The notes under the pieces were generated by a model that ran no database searches, was not told the DNA's origin, and worked only from the letters and a program-made list of their open reading frames with translations. This document shows, piece after piece, positions 1-11,642 of a stretch of 64,000 nucleotides of DNA; the first letter of the stretch is position 1; the number at the start of each line of letters is the position of its first letter. A program made the position numbers and the translations under genes. The DNA comes from Cryptomeria japonica (Eukaryota > Streptophyta > Pinopsida > Cupressales > Cupressaceae), in the NCBI RefSeq assembly GCF_030272615.1, contig NC_081405.1, positions 610,449,065 to 610,513,064 of the forward strand, given 5' to 3'.

Positions 1-1460
1 GTAGAAGCTCTTAGTCAGGCAGTGATGGAGAAAAGCTAAAAGACACCACTTCTCAATTGAAAGCCACTTGTGAACAAGATGATCGAGCTACACTGCTCAA
101 AGGTAAATTGCCCCTCTCTAATTCTAAGGGTATATATCAGCAAACCATTGATGATTAGTCTTTTTTTGCTCTGCTTGAAATCCATTCCTCCCATGTGCAA
201 AGTACCCTTGGTGTTATCAATAAAGAATCAAAATCTAAATTAACCTCTCCAACTTGGCTGAAGTCAGAGGTTGAGAAGAAAAGAAACGTTTCCACCCCTA
301 TCTCTACCGTAATTGACATAGTGGCATTGTTATTGAAAAGTTCCCGTAAACCTTAGAAGGCTAAATGAATGTCTCGAATTGTCTCTGATCCTTCTTCTGG
401 CCATCGAATCCTAGAAATTGTTGATCCCTTTAGGAATGTGCATGCAAATGATGTAACAGAGAAGGATTATAAGATCAAACATGTGGATATAGGACCCTCT
501 ACCTTGGAGGGGGATGTCTATCATGTTGAATTTACTATTTATGCATTAATCAAAAGAGCATAGGAATAGAAGAAGAAGAATCTTGAGCTCCAATCTCAAG
601 TGCAATATTTGAAGGATTTCATTTCATCTTTTATAAATCCTACTACTAGAGAGTCTTCAAGCTCGTGGGAGTAGTGGATTGATCCAGACACCGTGAGGAA
701 AGTTAAAGGTAATTTTGGCTATGCCAATGGTGTCACTGATTGGATTGATAAAATCTATGGTGTTGGTGTAGGTTATGTTACTAAGTTCAGGATAGTATAT
801 GTGAATATTTGGAACAAGAGAAAGGAGTTGTTAACAAAGTTGTAGAAAGTTAGAAAAGAATATGGAAGTATCTTCATGCTCTCAAGAGAAGTCACAGAGC
901 TCATGTCATTGAGCCATTCCATGTTAACCACCATGAAAATAGTTGAACACCCAAGGGAGGTTAATCCTATTTGGCGTGATGCACTAGATTGGAAGGAGAA
1001 AATCTATCATGACTATATTGATGATATTGATAATATCCTGAGACGTTACTTAAGTGACTTGCTGAAAATTAAAGAGAATCTTTGCACTTTGGATGTTGAT
1101 CTCATAGATAGTTTTGAGGAGAATGTATTGGAACTCAGTGAAATGATACACCAATTCTGAGATAATTATTAGAAGAATGTTAGAGATCCTCATAACATGT
1201 CTCTGGAATACTTTAAGGTATTGGGTCGCCTGCAAATTCATGCTTCTACTTTCGAATCTAAGATGGATGAAATGCACATGAATATAGCAGCTATTGTTGG
1301 GTTGGTTGCAAAGTGGAGGACAAGGCTGGAGATCACCACTATACCAGAGGACTCTAATATGGAGCTAGTTGTGAACAGGTACCGTGAATACAAGCAAAGC
1401 ATCAAAGCTCAAGAGGTGGAGATTGTTAACGATGGAGAATCAGAAGTTGAATAGGCAGTG
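1..1460 (+). pseudogene. Degraded reading frame of an unclassified retroelement
   Basis: Three plus-strand open stretches (369-563, 876-1160, 1197-1454) are separated by single stops and frame changes, and readable coding continues between them (about 598-870), so this is one decayed long frame that probably starts left of the window. The protein is charged and helix-rich (for example the run around 876-1160 with repeated Leu/Ile and Glu/Lys spacing), like the coiled-coil parts of the pol-less elements at 50.7-53 kb and 61.06-61.55 kb. No catalytic domain is visible. I do not recognise a named family; assignment to the same kind of element is inference. Confidence 0.45.
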
Positions 1461-1639
1461 GCGGTTTCTTGTTTGAATTTTTAATTATTTTTCTTGATCA
1501 TTTGCTGGCCAGGAAGGCATAAAGACTAGATCACTGAAAATCATTTGTCTATTCATTGAAAATCATTATAAGGTAGTTACCACCTTGTAAAATAAGTAGA
1601 GAATCAGTCAATTCATATTCTATTAGACTAGTTCAACTG

Positions 1640-1806
1640 TGGTTACATTTGTCATCTCCGTGGGCATGAGAATATAGAGCTAGGTGACAAATCTATTAGC
1701 CAACATGCAACTAATCAAATTAGAGATTGTGCTTAAATTGTTTAATTTGATGAAAACTAATTCACCCTCACGCCCTCTCAGTTTTCCTTCATTATTGTTG
1801 CTAACA
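1640..1806 (+). repeat. 3' end of a Copia 5' LTR with adjacent primer-binding site
   Basis: The stretch ends in CTAACA at 1801-1806 and is followed after two bases by TGGTATGAAAG (1809-1819), a decayed version of the initiator-Met tRNA primer site TGGTATCAGAGC. The last 80 or so bases resemble the end of the LTR remnant at 18481-18556. Where the LTR starts on the left is unclear; coding-like sequence up to 1454 suggests it is truncated. Confidence 0.55.
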
Positions 1807-1862
1807 AATGGTATGAAAGATAGATCTTCTAGAAGAAGCTTGACCACTTGATGAGATTTCAG

Positions 1863-2945
1863 ATGGCAACCTATGTGTTCAAGAAAGAGAGTCTAAGATT
1901 TGGTGGAAATAATTAAATTGTATGGAATTACTAGCTGGAGTGTCATTTGAAGTGTCTTGGAGATGATTGTTCGAAGATTACAAAGAACAGCTACAATGTT
2001 CCTTAGAATGGTTCGGTTACTATAGCTGAGATCAAGGATGTTGAACATAACATAAGAGCTAAGGAAGCATTCTTGAGTGCCTTGACCAATTCGGGGATGA
2101 CTAATGTGATGGGTTTGCAGACTGCACATGAGATCTGGGAAAAGTTAGAGACCTTGTATGAAGGAGATAAACATGTCAAAGTTGCTAAGATACAAAGTTT
2201 GAAAGGGAAGTATGAGATGTTGAAGATGGGAGAAGATTAGAACATATCATCCTTTATGGCTAAAGTGAATGAATTTGTTATGAACATCAAATGTGCTGGT
2301 GGAACTCTTGAAGAAGATGAGATTATTGCTAAAGTGTTGAGATCTTTCCCTCCTTCTTACAAATCTAAAGTTGCTGCTATTAATGAGATCTGAACTATGA
2401 CAATTGTGACAAGAGACATATTGGTTGGAAAACTTGTTTCTTTTGAGTTGAGTGAATTTGGAGAATCACATGGCAAATATGAGACTCCATTTAAAGCTAC
2501 TATATCCAGGAAGCAAAAGTATGATCCTAGATAAAGTTCATCTAGGGTTTCCAAATATGAAAGTGAAATGAGAGAGATGGAAGAACAAGAAAGAGAGTTG
2601 GATGAGCTTGAAGCACTTATTGCTCAGAGATTGCCTAAGGGAGTCAATAAGTATGATGGAAAGTTACCTTTGAAATGTTTCTCTTATAATAAGATAGGAC
2701 ATTTTGCTTCTAGGTGTCCTTAAATAATGTCAAGGTATGATAAACATGATAAATATGATAGATTTGATAAGCATGATAGATATGAGAAGCATGATAAGTA
2801 TGATAAGCCTTATGGGCCTTACCAAAAGTTCAGATATCAGAAGATATGTTATTATCTTGCTGATGAAGGTGTGATAGATGAATAATTTGAGAGTGGGAAT
2901 TTAGAAGATAAATTTGTATTTATTTCTATCAAGGAAGATGATTCA
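1863..2945 (+). pseudogene. Copia gag remnant (UBN2-type gag plus zinc knuckle)
   Basis: A plus-strand frame beginning with ATG at 1863 reads as the plant Copia gag polyprotein: the Trp-rich N-terminus, then a segment with AHEIWEKLETLYEGD, the G.YEMLKMGED and VNEFV motifs, and a CCHC zinc knuckle (CFSYNKIGHFASRC) near 2677-2718. Gag coats and packages the element RNA. Several in-frame stops (for example about 1912, 2238, 2391, 2532, 2721) make it non-functional. It is the same lineage as the minus-strand gag at 15540-16492, from which it differs at many residues. Confidence 0.8.
2733..2812 (+). repeat. Short in-frame tandem repeat after the zinc knuckle
   Basis: An imperfect repeat of a 15-base unit (like AAGCATGATAAGTATGAT) encodes a run of (Lys-His-Asp-Lys/Arg-Tyr-Asp) units directly after the gag zinc knuckle. 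It is in frame, so it expanded while the frame was coding or was selected for length. The minus-strand relative has no visible counterpart. Confidence 0.65.
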
Positions 2946-3648
2946 ATACCAGTGAATTCTATAAGATGCATTGTTGAGGATAAAGATTTGGCTGCTAAGA
3001 TTGAAAAGAAAGATGAATGGGTAATTGACAATATTTGTTCACATCATATGACAGGTGATAAAATAAAATTTGTGAATATGGAGAGGTATGATGGTGGTAT
3101 AGTGAGATTTGGAGATGATAAAGCTTGTGTGATTTGTGGTAGAGGTTTTATTTCTTTTAATGGTAACAATAATGTTGATATTATTTTATATGTTGAAGGA
3201 TTAAAGAATAATCTTTTGAGTGTTAGATAGATGGTTGATAAGGGATATTATTTGGAATTCAATAATGGTAAATGCAAGATTCTAAATGCCCTAGGTATAG
3301 AGATTGCATCAGGGACTACGACTAAAGGTAATATCTTTCACTTGAATGTCGATGAGAAAAGTTGTTTGATTTCTCAAATAGATGAAAGTTGGTTGTGGCA
3401 TAGAGGGACGTGTCATGTTAATTTTAACTACATGATAAGGATAAGTTCTACTCAAGCTATTAGAGATCTGCCTAAGATTGTGAAGCCTTCTATTCCGGTA
3501 TGTAAAAAATGTCCGATGGGAAAGCAAACAAGAATTTCATTTAAAACTAAGTTATATACATATAATGGTTTATTGGATCTTGTGCATATTGACCTGTGTG
3601 GTCCTACAAGAGTGAGAAGCATATAGGGTGACAAATATTTCATATTTT
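2946..3648 (+). pseudogene. Copia protease to integrase N-terminus, truncated
   Basis: The frame continues gag. The aspartic protease region reads WVIDNICSHHMTGD, where the family normally has D-S/T-G; here the catalytic D is followed by N-I, so the active site is damaged. The GAG-pre-integrase region follows (WLWHRGTCHVNF, zinc-binding His and Cys residues with VCKKCPMGKQ), then the first integrase residues (VHIDLCGPTR). A stop at about 3228 splits it. Homology stops at about 3648, where minus-strand RT begins. No RT, RNase H or 3' LTR exists on this strand. Confidence 0.8.
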
Positions 3649-4907
3649 GATGTACCTTGCAAGTATCTAAAAATCCTTTTCACCGCACTCTCATGATTTT
3701 CTCTAGGATCACTCTGAAATCTAGATGCAATACAAACATCATTCATTATGTCAGGCCTAGTTTGAGTCAAATAAAGAAGACCTCCAATCAAAGATATGTA
3801 TCTTGTAGGATTTACCGGTGTAGAAACATCTTTCCTTGTTAATTTTTCACTTGTAATTAACCATAGGAGTAATTACCAGTTTAGAATCTCCCATACCAAA
3901 TTTCTTCAACAATCCCCTAGCATACTTAATTTGACAGATGAAAATACCTTTGTCAATATGAGTAATCTGCAAACCTAAGAAAAATTTCATTTCCCCAATC
4001 ATAGATATTTCAAATTCTTTCTCCATATTCTTAGAAAATTCCATGCACAACTTATCTTCACCTCCAAAAATAATGTCATCAACAAATACTTCAATAATCA
4101 CTATATCATCATCAGTGATACTATAATATAAATTACTATCAGCATTACCCTTAGTAAAACCAAGCTTCAAAAAATATTTATCCAACCTTGCATACCAAGC
4201 TCTAGGTGCCTGTTTCAATCCATATAAAGGTTTCCTTAACCTGCAAACCATGTTTGTATCATCTAAAAGTGAAAAACTACTAGGTTGCTCAATATAAACT
4301 TCCTCATCAAGATCCCTATTCAAAAATGCACACTTAACATCCATATGATAAACCTTGTAGTTCTTATGGGTAGCATAGGCAAGAAATAATCTTACAACTT
4401 AAATCCTAGCTATAGGTGCAAAAGTCTCTCCATAATCAATTCATTCCTTCTGAGAATATCCTTTACAAACCAATCTAGCCTTATTTATTATAACTTGACC
4501 ATCCCCATTTAATTTATTCCTAAAAACCCATTTAGTTCCAATAACATTCTTATTTTTAGGTCAGGGAACTAAAGTCCATGTGTTGTTCTTCTAAATCTAA
4601 TCTAATTCTTATTCCATAGATTTCAACCAACATTTATCTTTACATGATTCAATTACTGATACCAGTTCAACTTGAGAAATTAAACATACCTCATTAGTTG
4701 TGAGTCTTCTTCTTGTCATCACTCCATTGTTCTTATCCCCAATGATCCAATCATATGAATGATTCAATTTCACATACCTAGGAGTCCTCTAACTCTTTGT
4801 TCCTCTTCCTGGTTCTTCAGTTACTGTTTAATTTTCTGATACTGCTAGAGTAACAGGTTCAACACTCTGTTCTAGTAAAGGTGCTATCGGTTCAGATATA
4901 ATCATTT
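3648..4907 (-). pseudogene. Copia reverse transcriptase, C-terminal part missing
   Basis: Translated on the minus strand from 4907 down, a linker (about 4907-4750) leads to the RT domain. The open part 4344-3847 has the motifs MDVKCAFLNRDLDEEVYIEQP, CRLRKPLYGLKQAPRAWY and the active-site box FVDDIIF (YVDD in most relatives). A further piece (about 3791-3650) reads YLTQTRPDIM and VKRIFRYLQGT, the connection just before RNase H, and ends at the inversion junction. Stops at several places show it is dead. It is the downstream half of the frame that begins with gag at 16492. Confidence 0.88.
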
Positions 4908-4938
4908 CACTAATACATTTGCCCTAAAATTCCGACGG
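4908..4938 (+). repeat. CACTA left terminal inverted repeat
   Basis: Starts with the diagnostic CACTA and pairs with the inverted right end at 14009-14039 (best over the outer 14 bases, then again over the TCCGACGGC / TCTGACGGC block). The outermost base of the right copy is changed (A instead of C). Confidence 0.85.
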
Positions 4939-5125
4939 CGGTTTTTGACGGAGAAGGTATATTGTGAACAAATTTGATTATTTTTTGAAAAATTGCCCAC
5001 ATTCGTCGGAATTCTGATGATAATTCAATATATGTTTGTGGCAGAGAAGGAATTGGCAATGACATTTGTGTTTTTTTACAAAAAATGCTTGCATTTGTCA
5101 AAATTCCGACGACAACGGGCATTAC
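4925..5125. repeat. Left subterminal repeat region of the CACTA element
   Basis: Several direct and inverted copies of a motif close to AAATTCCGACG / CGTCGGAATTC occur near 4926, 5002 and 5100. In En/Spm elements such clustered subterminal motifs are transposase-binding sites; that role here is inferred from position and repetition. Confidence 0.6.
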
Positions 5126-5149
5126 TTAAAAGAAAAAAAAGACCAAGAC

Positions 5150-5720
5150 ATTTCAAATCATTTTCGTAGCCTCTTCCCATTCTCTCATTGCCACCCCAGC
5201 AGCATATTCCCACCCACAGTTCCACCTCTTTTTGGTAGAATCCCCCAGCCTTGCCTCCGCCACTACTCATTGCTTGTTCCTAGTCATAGTTGTTTAGGCA
5301 GGAACCATTGGTCAAGCGGTTAACTGGTTTTTGTTCTTATGGTGGAATTTTCCTATAGGAACTGGAACAAAGAATGGGATCTTTGAAGTGGAATCTTTCA
5401 CTCGACCGTGGAAGGAACTTGAACAAGGATTGAAGGCCCCCCACTTTGTGGTCATGGTGTGGCTGACTATCTATACAATATACAATATAGTGAGAAACCC
5501 CAGCCACAACCGGTTTTTTCTGGGAAGAGCAAGCAGCATAATATATCAATAAGTTGGTCATTAAAGAATTTTTGGGGGTAATTGCTGAGTCCAAACCCAA
5601 CATTCTTGGGCCCCACCACCCCCAAGTGGTGGGCATTGGCATTTACCAATAGCGATCATCCGGGCCAGCCTCGAAGTAGACCCGCAGGGAGAGGTACGGT
5701 TTTTTCTAATCTTAACACTT
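5150..5720 (+). other. Possible captured gene fragment inside the CACTA element
   Basis: This stretch is richer in G and C than the surrounding sequence and has open frames on both strands. It ends with GAGAGGTACGG near 5690-5700, which resembles an exon end with a splice donor, followed by a T-rich run. I cannot assign a protein family. CACTA elements often pick up such pieces, so host-gene capture is the best guess, but plain subterminal or intergenic filler cannot be excluded. Confidence 0.3.
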
Positions 5721-6416
5721 TTTTGTTTTCATGACATTTGAGTGAAGTAGACCACAACTGCAATTGTTATGGAACCCAAGAAGCTGCTTGAAATTTCATA
5801 TTGATCAACCTTGTGAGTAAACCATGGCTCCATTAGGTTTGTCGTAACAATTTTAGCACCATCCATGATTAGTCCATCATCTTTCATGATTAACAGTAGC
5901 GAACTTATACAATGTCACATAACACCATGCAATGAAACTTAAGACATAACTCATTATTCTTCTGTATGAGATTTTTTAACCAAGATTATCATATTTTAGC
6001 TTGTGTGATAAGTTTTGGCATGGGAATCAACTAATAGACAACATAGATATTTATCATCAACCTCCTTTTTTTTCACCAAAGGGATAAACATTTATTAAAC
6101 ACAATGAGAATTACAAAGCAAGAAAGTAGATACATAACCTAATCTAATCTCCATTTGCATAACCTAAGAAGGTAGATACAACTAAATAATCTTGAAAGAA
6201 TTGCATATGAAGGGCACTATTAGAAAATAACTTATGTACCATGCTAGTCTATGTAGCTACTGCTAATTATTGCATAGAAATAGATACATGTGTTAGAATG
6301 TGTTGAAATAGTAGCTAGCTTGAATATCTATCTATTGTATTTTAATGTTGTCAATGACAATTAAAATACACATGTATTATCTATTATGTAAATCAAACTT
6401 AGGGCTGGGCCCAGAT
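5721..6416. other. CACTA interior, nothing recognised
   Basis: AT-rich sequence with many stops in all frames. I see no gene, RNA or clear repeat here. Confidence 0.5.
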
Positions 6417-6595
6417 ACATGTAACTTTTAATTATGTCTTGCTTGGGCAAGACCTATATATAATGTAACTTGTGGATAGGACAGGCCCTATAAATGTAAC
6501 TTGTAATTTGGTCTGACCCTAATTGGGTGATGTAACTTGTGGTCCTATATTGAATGTAACTTGTAATTTGGTCTGAATGTAACTAGGGATAAATA
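6417..6595 (+). repeat. Clustered ATGTAACTTGT repeats
   Basis: Six or so irregular copies of a motif close to AATGTAACTTGT(A/G) occur, two of them followed by AATTTGGTCTGA. Spacing varies, so this is an irregular array rather than a clean satellite. No function can be read from it. Confidence 0.6.
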
Positions 6596-6859
6596 TTCAA
6601 AAAGTATAATAATTACACTAATACATATATCACTCTCATGCCTTTCTTAATTTGATATAAGGTCCCTCTATCCTATTAATGCATGATAGCCTCGGTAAGA
6701 TAAATGATTGAATGAGAGATAAATGAAGTCTCTCATTCAATCATCTATCCTATTGATAAACTATGATGAAGACTTGAAGCTATTGTTCCTTCATTTGATC
6801 GATGATCATTCTTAAATTTGTCTATATTCAGCCATACTTGCAAAGTTCGATCAATGCTT

Positions 6860-7090
6860 AACTACCAATAATAATCGGTTGTAAATCTCATAGCACAGAA
6901 TACCGATTGGTATTGGTTTACATTAAAACCAATGCACTTTGATTAATATCGGTTAACATATTAACTATGAACACTGATTGTTATCGGGCTTAACCAATGC
7001 ACTCCGATTAATATCGGTTAATATATTAATTGTGAACATTGATTGTTATCGGGCTTAACTAATACATACCAATTAGTGTCAGTTGTCTTG
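6860..7090 (+). repeat. Tandem repeat with ATCGGTTAA / TTATCGGGCTTAAC core
   Basis: A unit of roughly 70-75 bp (core ATTAATATCGGTTAA, then GATTGTTATCGGGCTTAAC) is present in two clear copies (about 6940-7010 and 7011-7080) with degenerate copies on both sides. Motifs CCGATT and ATCGGT recur in both orientations. Confidence 0.6.
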
Positions 7091-8415
7091 CATATGATAG
7101 ACACGTTGATTAAGTATCAGGTGGTTTGTTAAGTGATATACACTGATTTAGGTTTCTATCCTCCTCCTTTGTAAACATCCCCTCCCCCATTGTCTAATAT
7201 ATCTATGACTTTTCCAACAACTTTTAATATCACAACAAGAGATAATTTTGTATGAGTTTCTTAAAGCCAACTTTATTACTCTCCCCTTGAAAAATTCAAG
7301 AAAAAACCATAAACAAAATTAGGACAATCCTTTTTTCAAGCATCATCAACTATTCCACTAATGAATGTCATGATTTGGAGATTAAAATTCAACAACTTAT
7401 TGTAGTTCTAGTAACATTTAAATAATAGGTGACAATGAGTTATACACTCATCATATCCCTTCTAAATGACATTTATAACCTATTATGTTTTTATCTTGCT
7501 ATATGACATTGGTAGCTTAATTACCTATTAGGGGCTCATTGTCATTCATGGTACTATGATTTCATGTGCAATCATACTTGGGAGGCAACGTAATAGCACA
7601 GTTCTTCTTGTCTCTACATTGTGGAGCAAGAATAATAGTTGTCAATTGTTCCTCTTTTGTAAGGATCCACTTTACCTTTGTTGATTTTTATCTTTTATAA
7701 CTTGATATCCTTTCTTGCATAGAATTGTCCTGAATCCAAATTCTCTCCTTGCTTAGACATGTGTGTTCCTTTATTAGGACCTCTTTCATTGTTTTGTAGG
7801 AAACTAAACAAGACATCGACCTCTCCTCTCTACTTATACACAAAATGGCTAATTGAAACCACTTCATATACACAAAATGTCTCCTTGCACTGATCGAGCC
7901 TCAAAAATGTGACACCCTTGTTCAACAATGGTTGATACTCTATAACACGATGCCTATCATTCATGAGCTCAAGGTGGTTGCTTTCATGCTCAATAAAAAC
8001 ATGATCAGAACTTTTTGTAGTTTCACCGCCATCATAATATCATTTTGCTGTTGTTAACGTCATACATCCTCATGCTACGCTGGCAATTCATCGGGCTCTT
8101 CAATTTATTCACTCTTTATATGTTAGTGACTACCTTTAACTTATGAACCTTCAAATAAATCATCATAATGACCCCTTCACTATCTTGTGTTGAATGAAAA
8201 TCCTTCAATTGGACTGCATTGTATAAGAATTTGGTGTGGATCTTTCATTCTTTCCTTGATTTGCCATTTTTTATTGTTCCACCCTACAATTTTGTATTTG
8301 AGGTATGTAAAATAGTTTCTCTATAGTCTTTTTTTATCTTCCTACATTATTTTGGTTGCCTTCATTTAAATTATGTAATGTTTCCATAATATCTCTTCAC
8401 AACTATCTCTTCCTT
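7091..8415. other. CACTA interior, no gene recognised
   Basis: AT-rich sequence with only short open frames (longest about 61 codons, minus strand, 7688-7873) and no recognisable domain. It may be captured non-coding sequence. Confidence 0.45.
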
Positions 8416-8419
8416 TCTT

Positions 8420-8498
8420 TTGCAATTAAGAGATCAGTTGAATTGTAGGTAGACCCCTTCAAATGACAGGGTAGGCTTCCTTTTATACCTAATATATG
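8420..8498 (+). repeat. Direct repeat, copy 1 (copy 2 at 10562-10632)
   Basis: The core GTAGACCCCTTCAAATGACAG and its flanks (GAATTGTAGG on the left, GGTAGGCTTCC and TTTTATACCTAAT on the right) occur again at 10562-10632, almost base for base. Together with the repeat at 9340/10375 this shows segmental duplication inside the CACTA element before or after capture. Confidence 0.75.
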
Positions 8499-8509
8499 TA
8501 TTGAAATTA

Positions 8510-8795
8510 TTTTATCCCGATGGCATTAAATTAATGTACATTCTCTTCTATCTAGTATTGGTGGAGTAGAGGTTGCATTGCATTGACCTAGGATACATAT
8601 TTCCGTAGATACAATACACATTAAATGTATCCTAGGTCGATGCAAAGAAACCTCTGCTCCAGAGATCACCAGAAAATAGAGAAAGAATTTTAATTTAATG
8701 CCATCGGGATAAAAGGCTTTCAAGACAGATAAATGGTATGCAACTGTATCTATTTGGAATGCATTACCCAAACAGCGCAATCGACCAGTTGCCTT
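8510..8795 (-). pseudogene. DRM DNA methyltransferase fragment ending in a hairpin
   Basis: On the minus strand, 8780-8700 reads LGNAFQIDTVAYHLSVLK then YPDGIK, the DRM-family segment just before methyltransferase motif I. Then comes a decayed motif I region (SGAEVSLHRP, then IVSTE), where family members have SGIGGAEVALHR. DRM enzymes carry out RNA-directed de novo cytosine methylation. The coding sequence runs into its own inverted copy: 8510-8598 pairs with 8625-8714 around a 26-base loop. It is therefore a sense-antisense stub, not a gene. Sequence is close to, but distinct from, the larger palindrome at 11175-13715. Identification rests on several consecutive family residues in the right order. 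Confidence 0.78.
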
Positions 8796-9339
8796 TGAAA
8801 ATAAAATGGTATGATGAAATCTTTGGGCATAAAATAGATGAAATGCACTCCATACTACTGCTGCACAATATTTTGGTCGATGATATTTTTAAAATAGTAA
8901 GGGAAGGTGTATGGAATAACCGAATTCTTATTATTATAAACAATGAATATTTTAAGATCCTTTTATGATGTATAAGTTGAGAATATTTTATGAAAGGTCC
9001 CTAAATGAATACACTTTAAACTAATTTTAGCAATGACTATCGGATGTAGACAAAATGAATGATTTTTGGATTAGGATGGTACACAGAATCTACTATCAAA
9101 AGGTTGTCAAAAATTCTTGGGACTAGGAGGTGTGAAATGGCCTACTCTTATGCTTTTCATGCCATCAAAATTTGAGTTTGATTGTCATCATTTACTTTTC
9201 CAAATTCTTCACATGTAATTCCTGAATCAATCTCCTACACACAAAATGACAAAAAAATAGGTTTGTTGATGGGGGATTTCCTAGGTAAAACCACGGGTTG
9301 TGAATTAACCTTGAAGTATAATGTTTTCCTTTTGAGGGA

Positions 9340-9466
9340 AAGGATAGATCTAATCTAAAAATGCTTAAAATTGAACATGATACCTTGATGAATCTTTCTT
9401 GAATCCTCACACAAGGTTTTAGGATGTCATGCAGACTATTGATCATGAATATTGTTCTTTAACTTA
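9340..9466 (+). repeat. Direct repeat, copy 1 (copy 2 at 10375-10498)
   Basis: About 120 bp around CATGATACCTTGATGAATCT and CAAGGTTTTAGGATGTCATG recur nearly identically at 10375-10498. In the right copy it lies directly before the second repeat (10562-10632), whereas in the left part the two blocks are about 850 bp apart in the opposite order. Confidence 0.75.
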
Positions 9467-11170
9467 TGATATAGAGGAAGGGTGTGATAAATGAACCTTT
9501 AATATTTTTTCTTTGGAAAGTATATGCTATCCTGTAACTATGCACTGTTTTTGGACTCCAAAAATGACATTTTTACAAAGGAAGTATATAATGTTTTAAC
9601 TCCCTGACTCCTAGACTCTCATTAGTCATCCAATATGATTCAAAACTAAGGAAAATGCAATCATTTACAAGGTTTAACCTTCTTAGATGCAAAATCCCTT
9701 ATTTAGCCTCTCACAAACCCTTAAACGTAGGGTTTCTCATATACCCCTCTTCCAGACACTATACCATCCAAATGATGATGGATTCACCTTTCATTTGAAA
9801 TGTCTAAACACTGTCAATCATAAAATGTGCCCCTCCTTGAGGCAAATTTTCTACTGCTGCTCCTTAGCAAGTAATTTCTCCACTCTTACATTCGTTGTTT
9901 TGGTGATCACCTTAGTTCTCCACCTAATCTGCACATCAACCTATTAGTAATTTATTGTACATGTTAGAGGAGTTCCATCCCATGAATATTAGGCCTTTTA
10001 CATTCATGGAATGACCATTCTCATTGTAAATCAACCAAATCAAATGCCAAATTGCACAAATCTGTTAGAACAGTCAATGCAACTAGTCTAAAGTCTAAGA
10101 CAAATGGATTATTAGTGCAACTTCCCTACAAATAAGATATTCAAGGTCTCTTAAAAGCATTAGGAATTCTAATACACACTCAACACAAAGTTACCATAAG
10201 CCAAAACACCAAAAAAATTCAAGAAAACAAAAATTTGCTCTTATTGCTTGTCCCAGTCTATACACCAACATTCTCTGCCATAAAAGATGATATCTTTATT
10301 AAATATCTCCTCTATTTTTGGAGGTAGACATCTTTAGGAAAAGATCTCTTCCTCCCTCTTTAAAATGGTCCCTTTAGATCTAATATAAAAATGCTTAAAA
10401 TTGAACATGATACCTTGATGAATCTTTCTTGAATCCTCACACAAGGTTTTAGGATGTCATGCAGACTGTTGATCATGAATGTTGTGCTTTAACTTGAATT
10501 CTCCTTCAATTCTTGATGAATTCTTTATTGCTTGTTCACTTGGAATTTAATTGATTTTATAGTTAAAAGATCACTTGAATTGTAGGTAGACCCCTTCAAA
10601 TGACAGGGTAGGCTTCCTTTTATACCTAATCATACATAAAGTATTTGAATTTTTTCTCACACATGAGGCAAGAAATGAGGGGTCATATTTTGGGTCCCAA
10701 TCATGAGTCTTGTCAATTTAGGATGTGACATGCTAAAGTGGACATCAATGTCTCAAGATCAAATGGATCTTAAGTGATTGTTTCCCTTGCATATGATTTG
10801 TTTGGGTGATAAACTTCACCATTCTACTCACAAGAATTTTATTAAGTCTCAAATATAGGGAAACGGAAGGCTCCAAATAGAAAACTTGTACATGCAACTA
10901 AATCCATTGACTAATCAGAAGAACAAAAGTAAGAAAAGGTTTGATCATCTGAGAGATGTTGTAGACTTGCAACTCACCAGCTACTTAGTTTTTGTGGGTA
11001 AGAATTGTTTATGTTTTGGTTATGGTTGTGGTGTTGTAGGGAGACATTTACAAATTTATATCTATTTTCAATATTTAATGGTTTATGGGTTTGTAATGGT
11101 AATTTAATGTTCTTTCATATTTTTGTATATATTATTTATAATAGCCTATTATATTGATTTGTTCTATTAT
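9467..11170. other. CACTA interior spacer with second copies of the direct repeats
   Basis: Contains the right copies of two direct repeats (10375-10498 and 10562-10632). Short open frames at 9687-9947 and 10886-11107 show no recognisable domain. Confidence 0.45.
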
Positions 11171-11642
11171 GGATAATGGTGTGGGTCAGACAGCTTTGCC
11201 ATCAGTGCATGAAAGCATTGTAGGAGTTCTACTTTTAAACATTACATGAAACATTTTTAATTTATTTGATTTAGTGTTATTTGAAAAAAAGTTTATCAAT
11301 GATGTTTCCTTTCTCCAAGAATTGTCTAGGATCTTTCTGTCAGATAATATGTAACATCCAATGACTAAATCTTTTCTTTACAAATGCTTATTTTATTTAA
11401 TTATCATCTGAGCATGAATTAAAATTTATATCTGTATGGAAGAAGAACATACAAGATGAAGACTCACGTGGAAGTAAATTTTGTAAAAGAAAGAAAGCAG
11501 GCATTATCTTGAATGACATGGAAACAAGCTCATCAGCTGCCTAGAAGAGAGCAATTGGAGAAAAGTAGAGGAAAGTGTTAAAGGGTGATAAATACATATA
11601 GAGTATGCAATACAAACAAACAATGTCGAGAGTGTGTGATGT

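Noticed and set aside
1863-4907. One continuous Copia element from gag to RT
   Set aside because: The RT part is on the opposite strand and belongs to the minus-strand element interrupted by CACTA.
5331-5649. Overlapping frames on both strands of 60 to 101 codons
   Set aside because: No recognisable domain on either strand; treated only as a possible captured fragment.
6417-7090. CRISPR-like or satellite array
   Set aside because: Units and spacing are irregular and the setting is a plant transposon.
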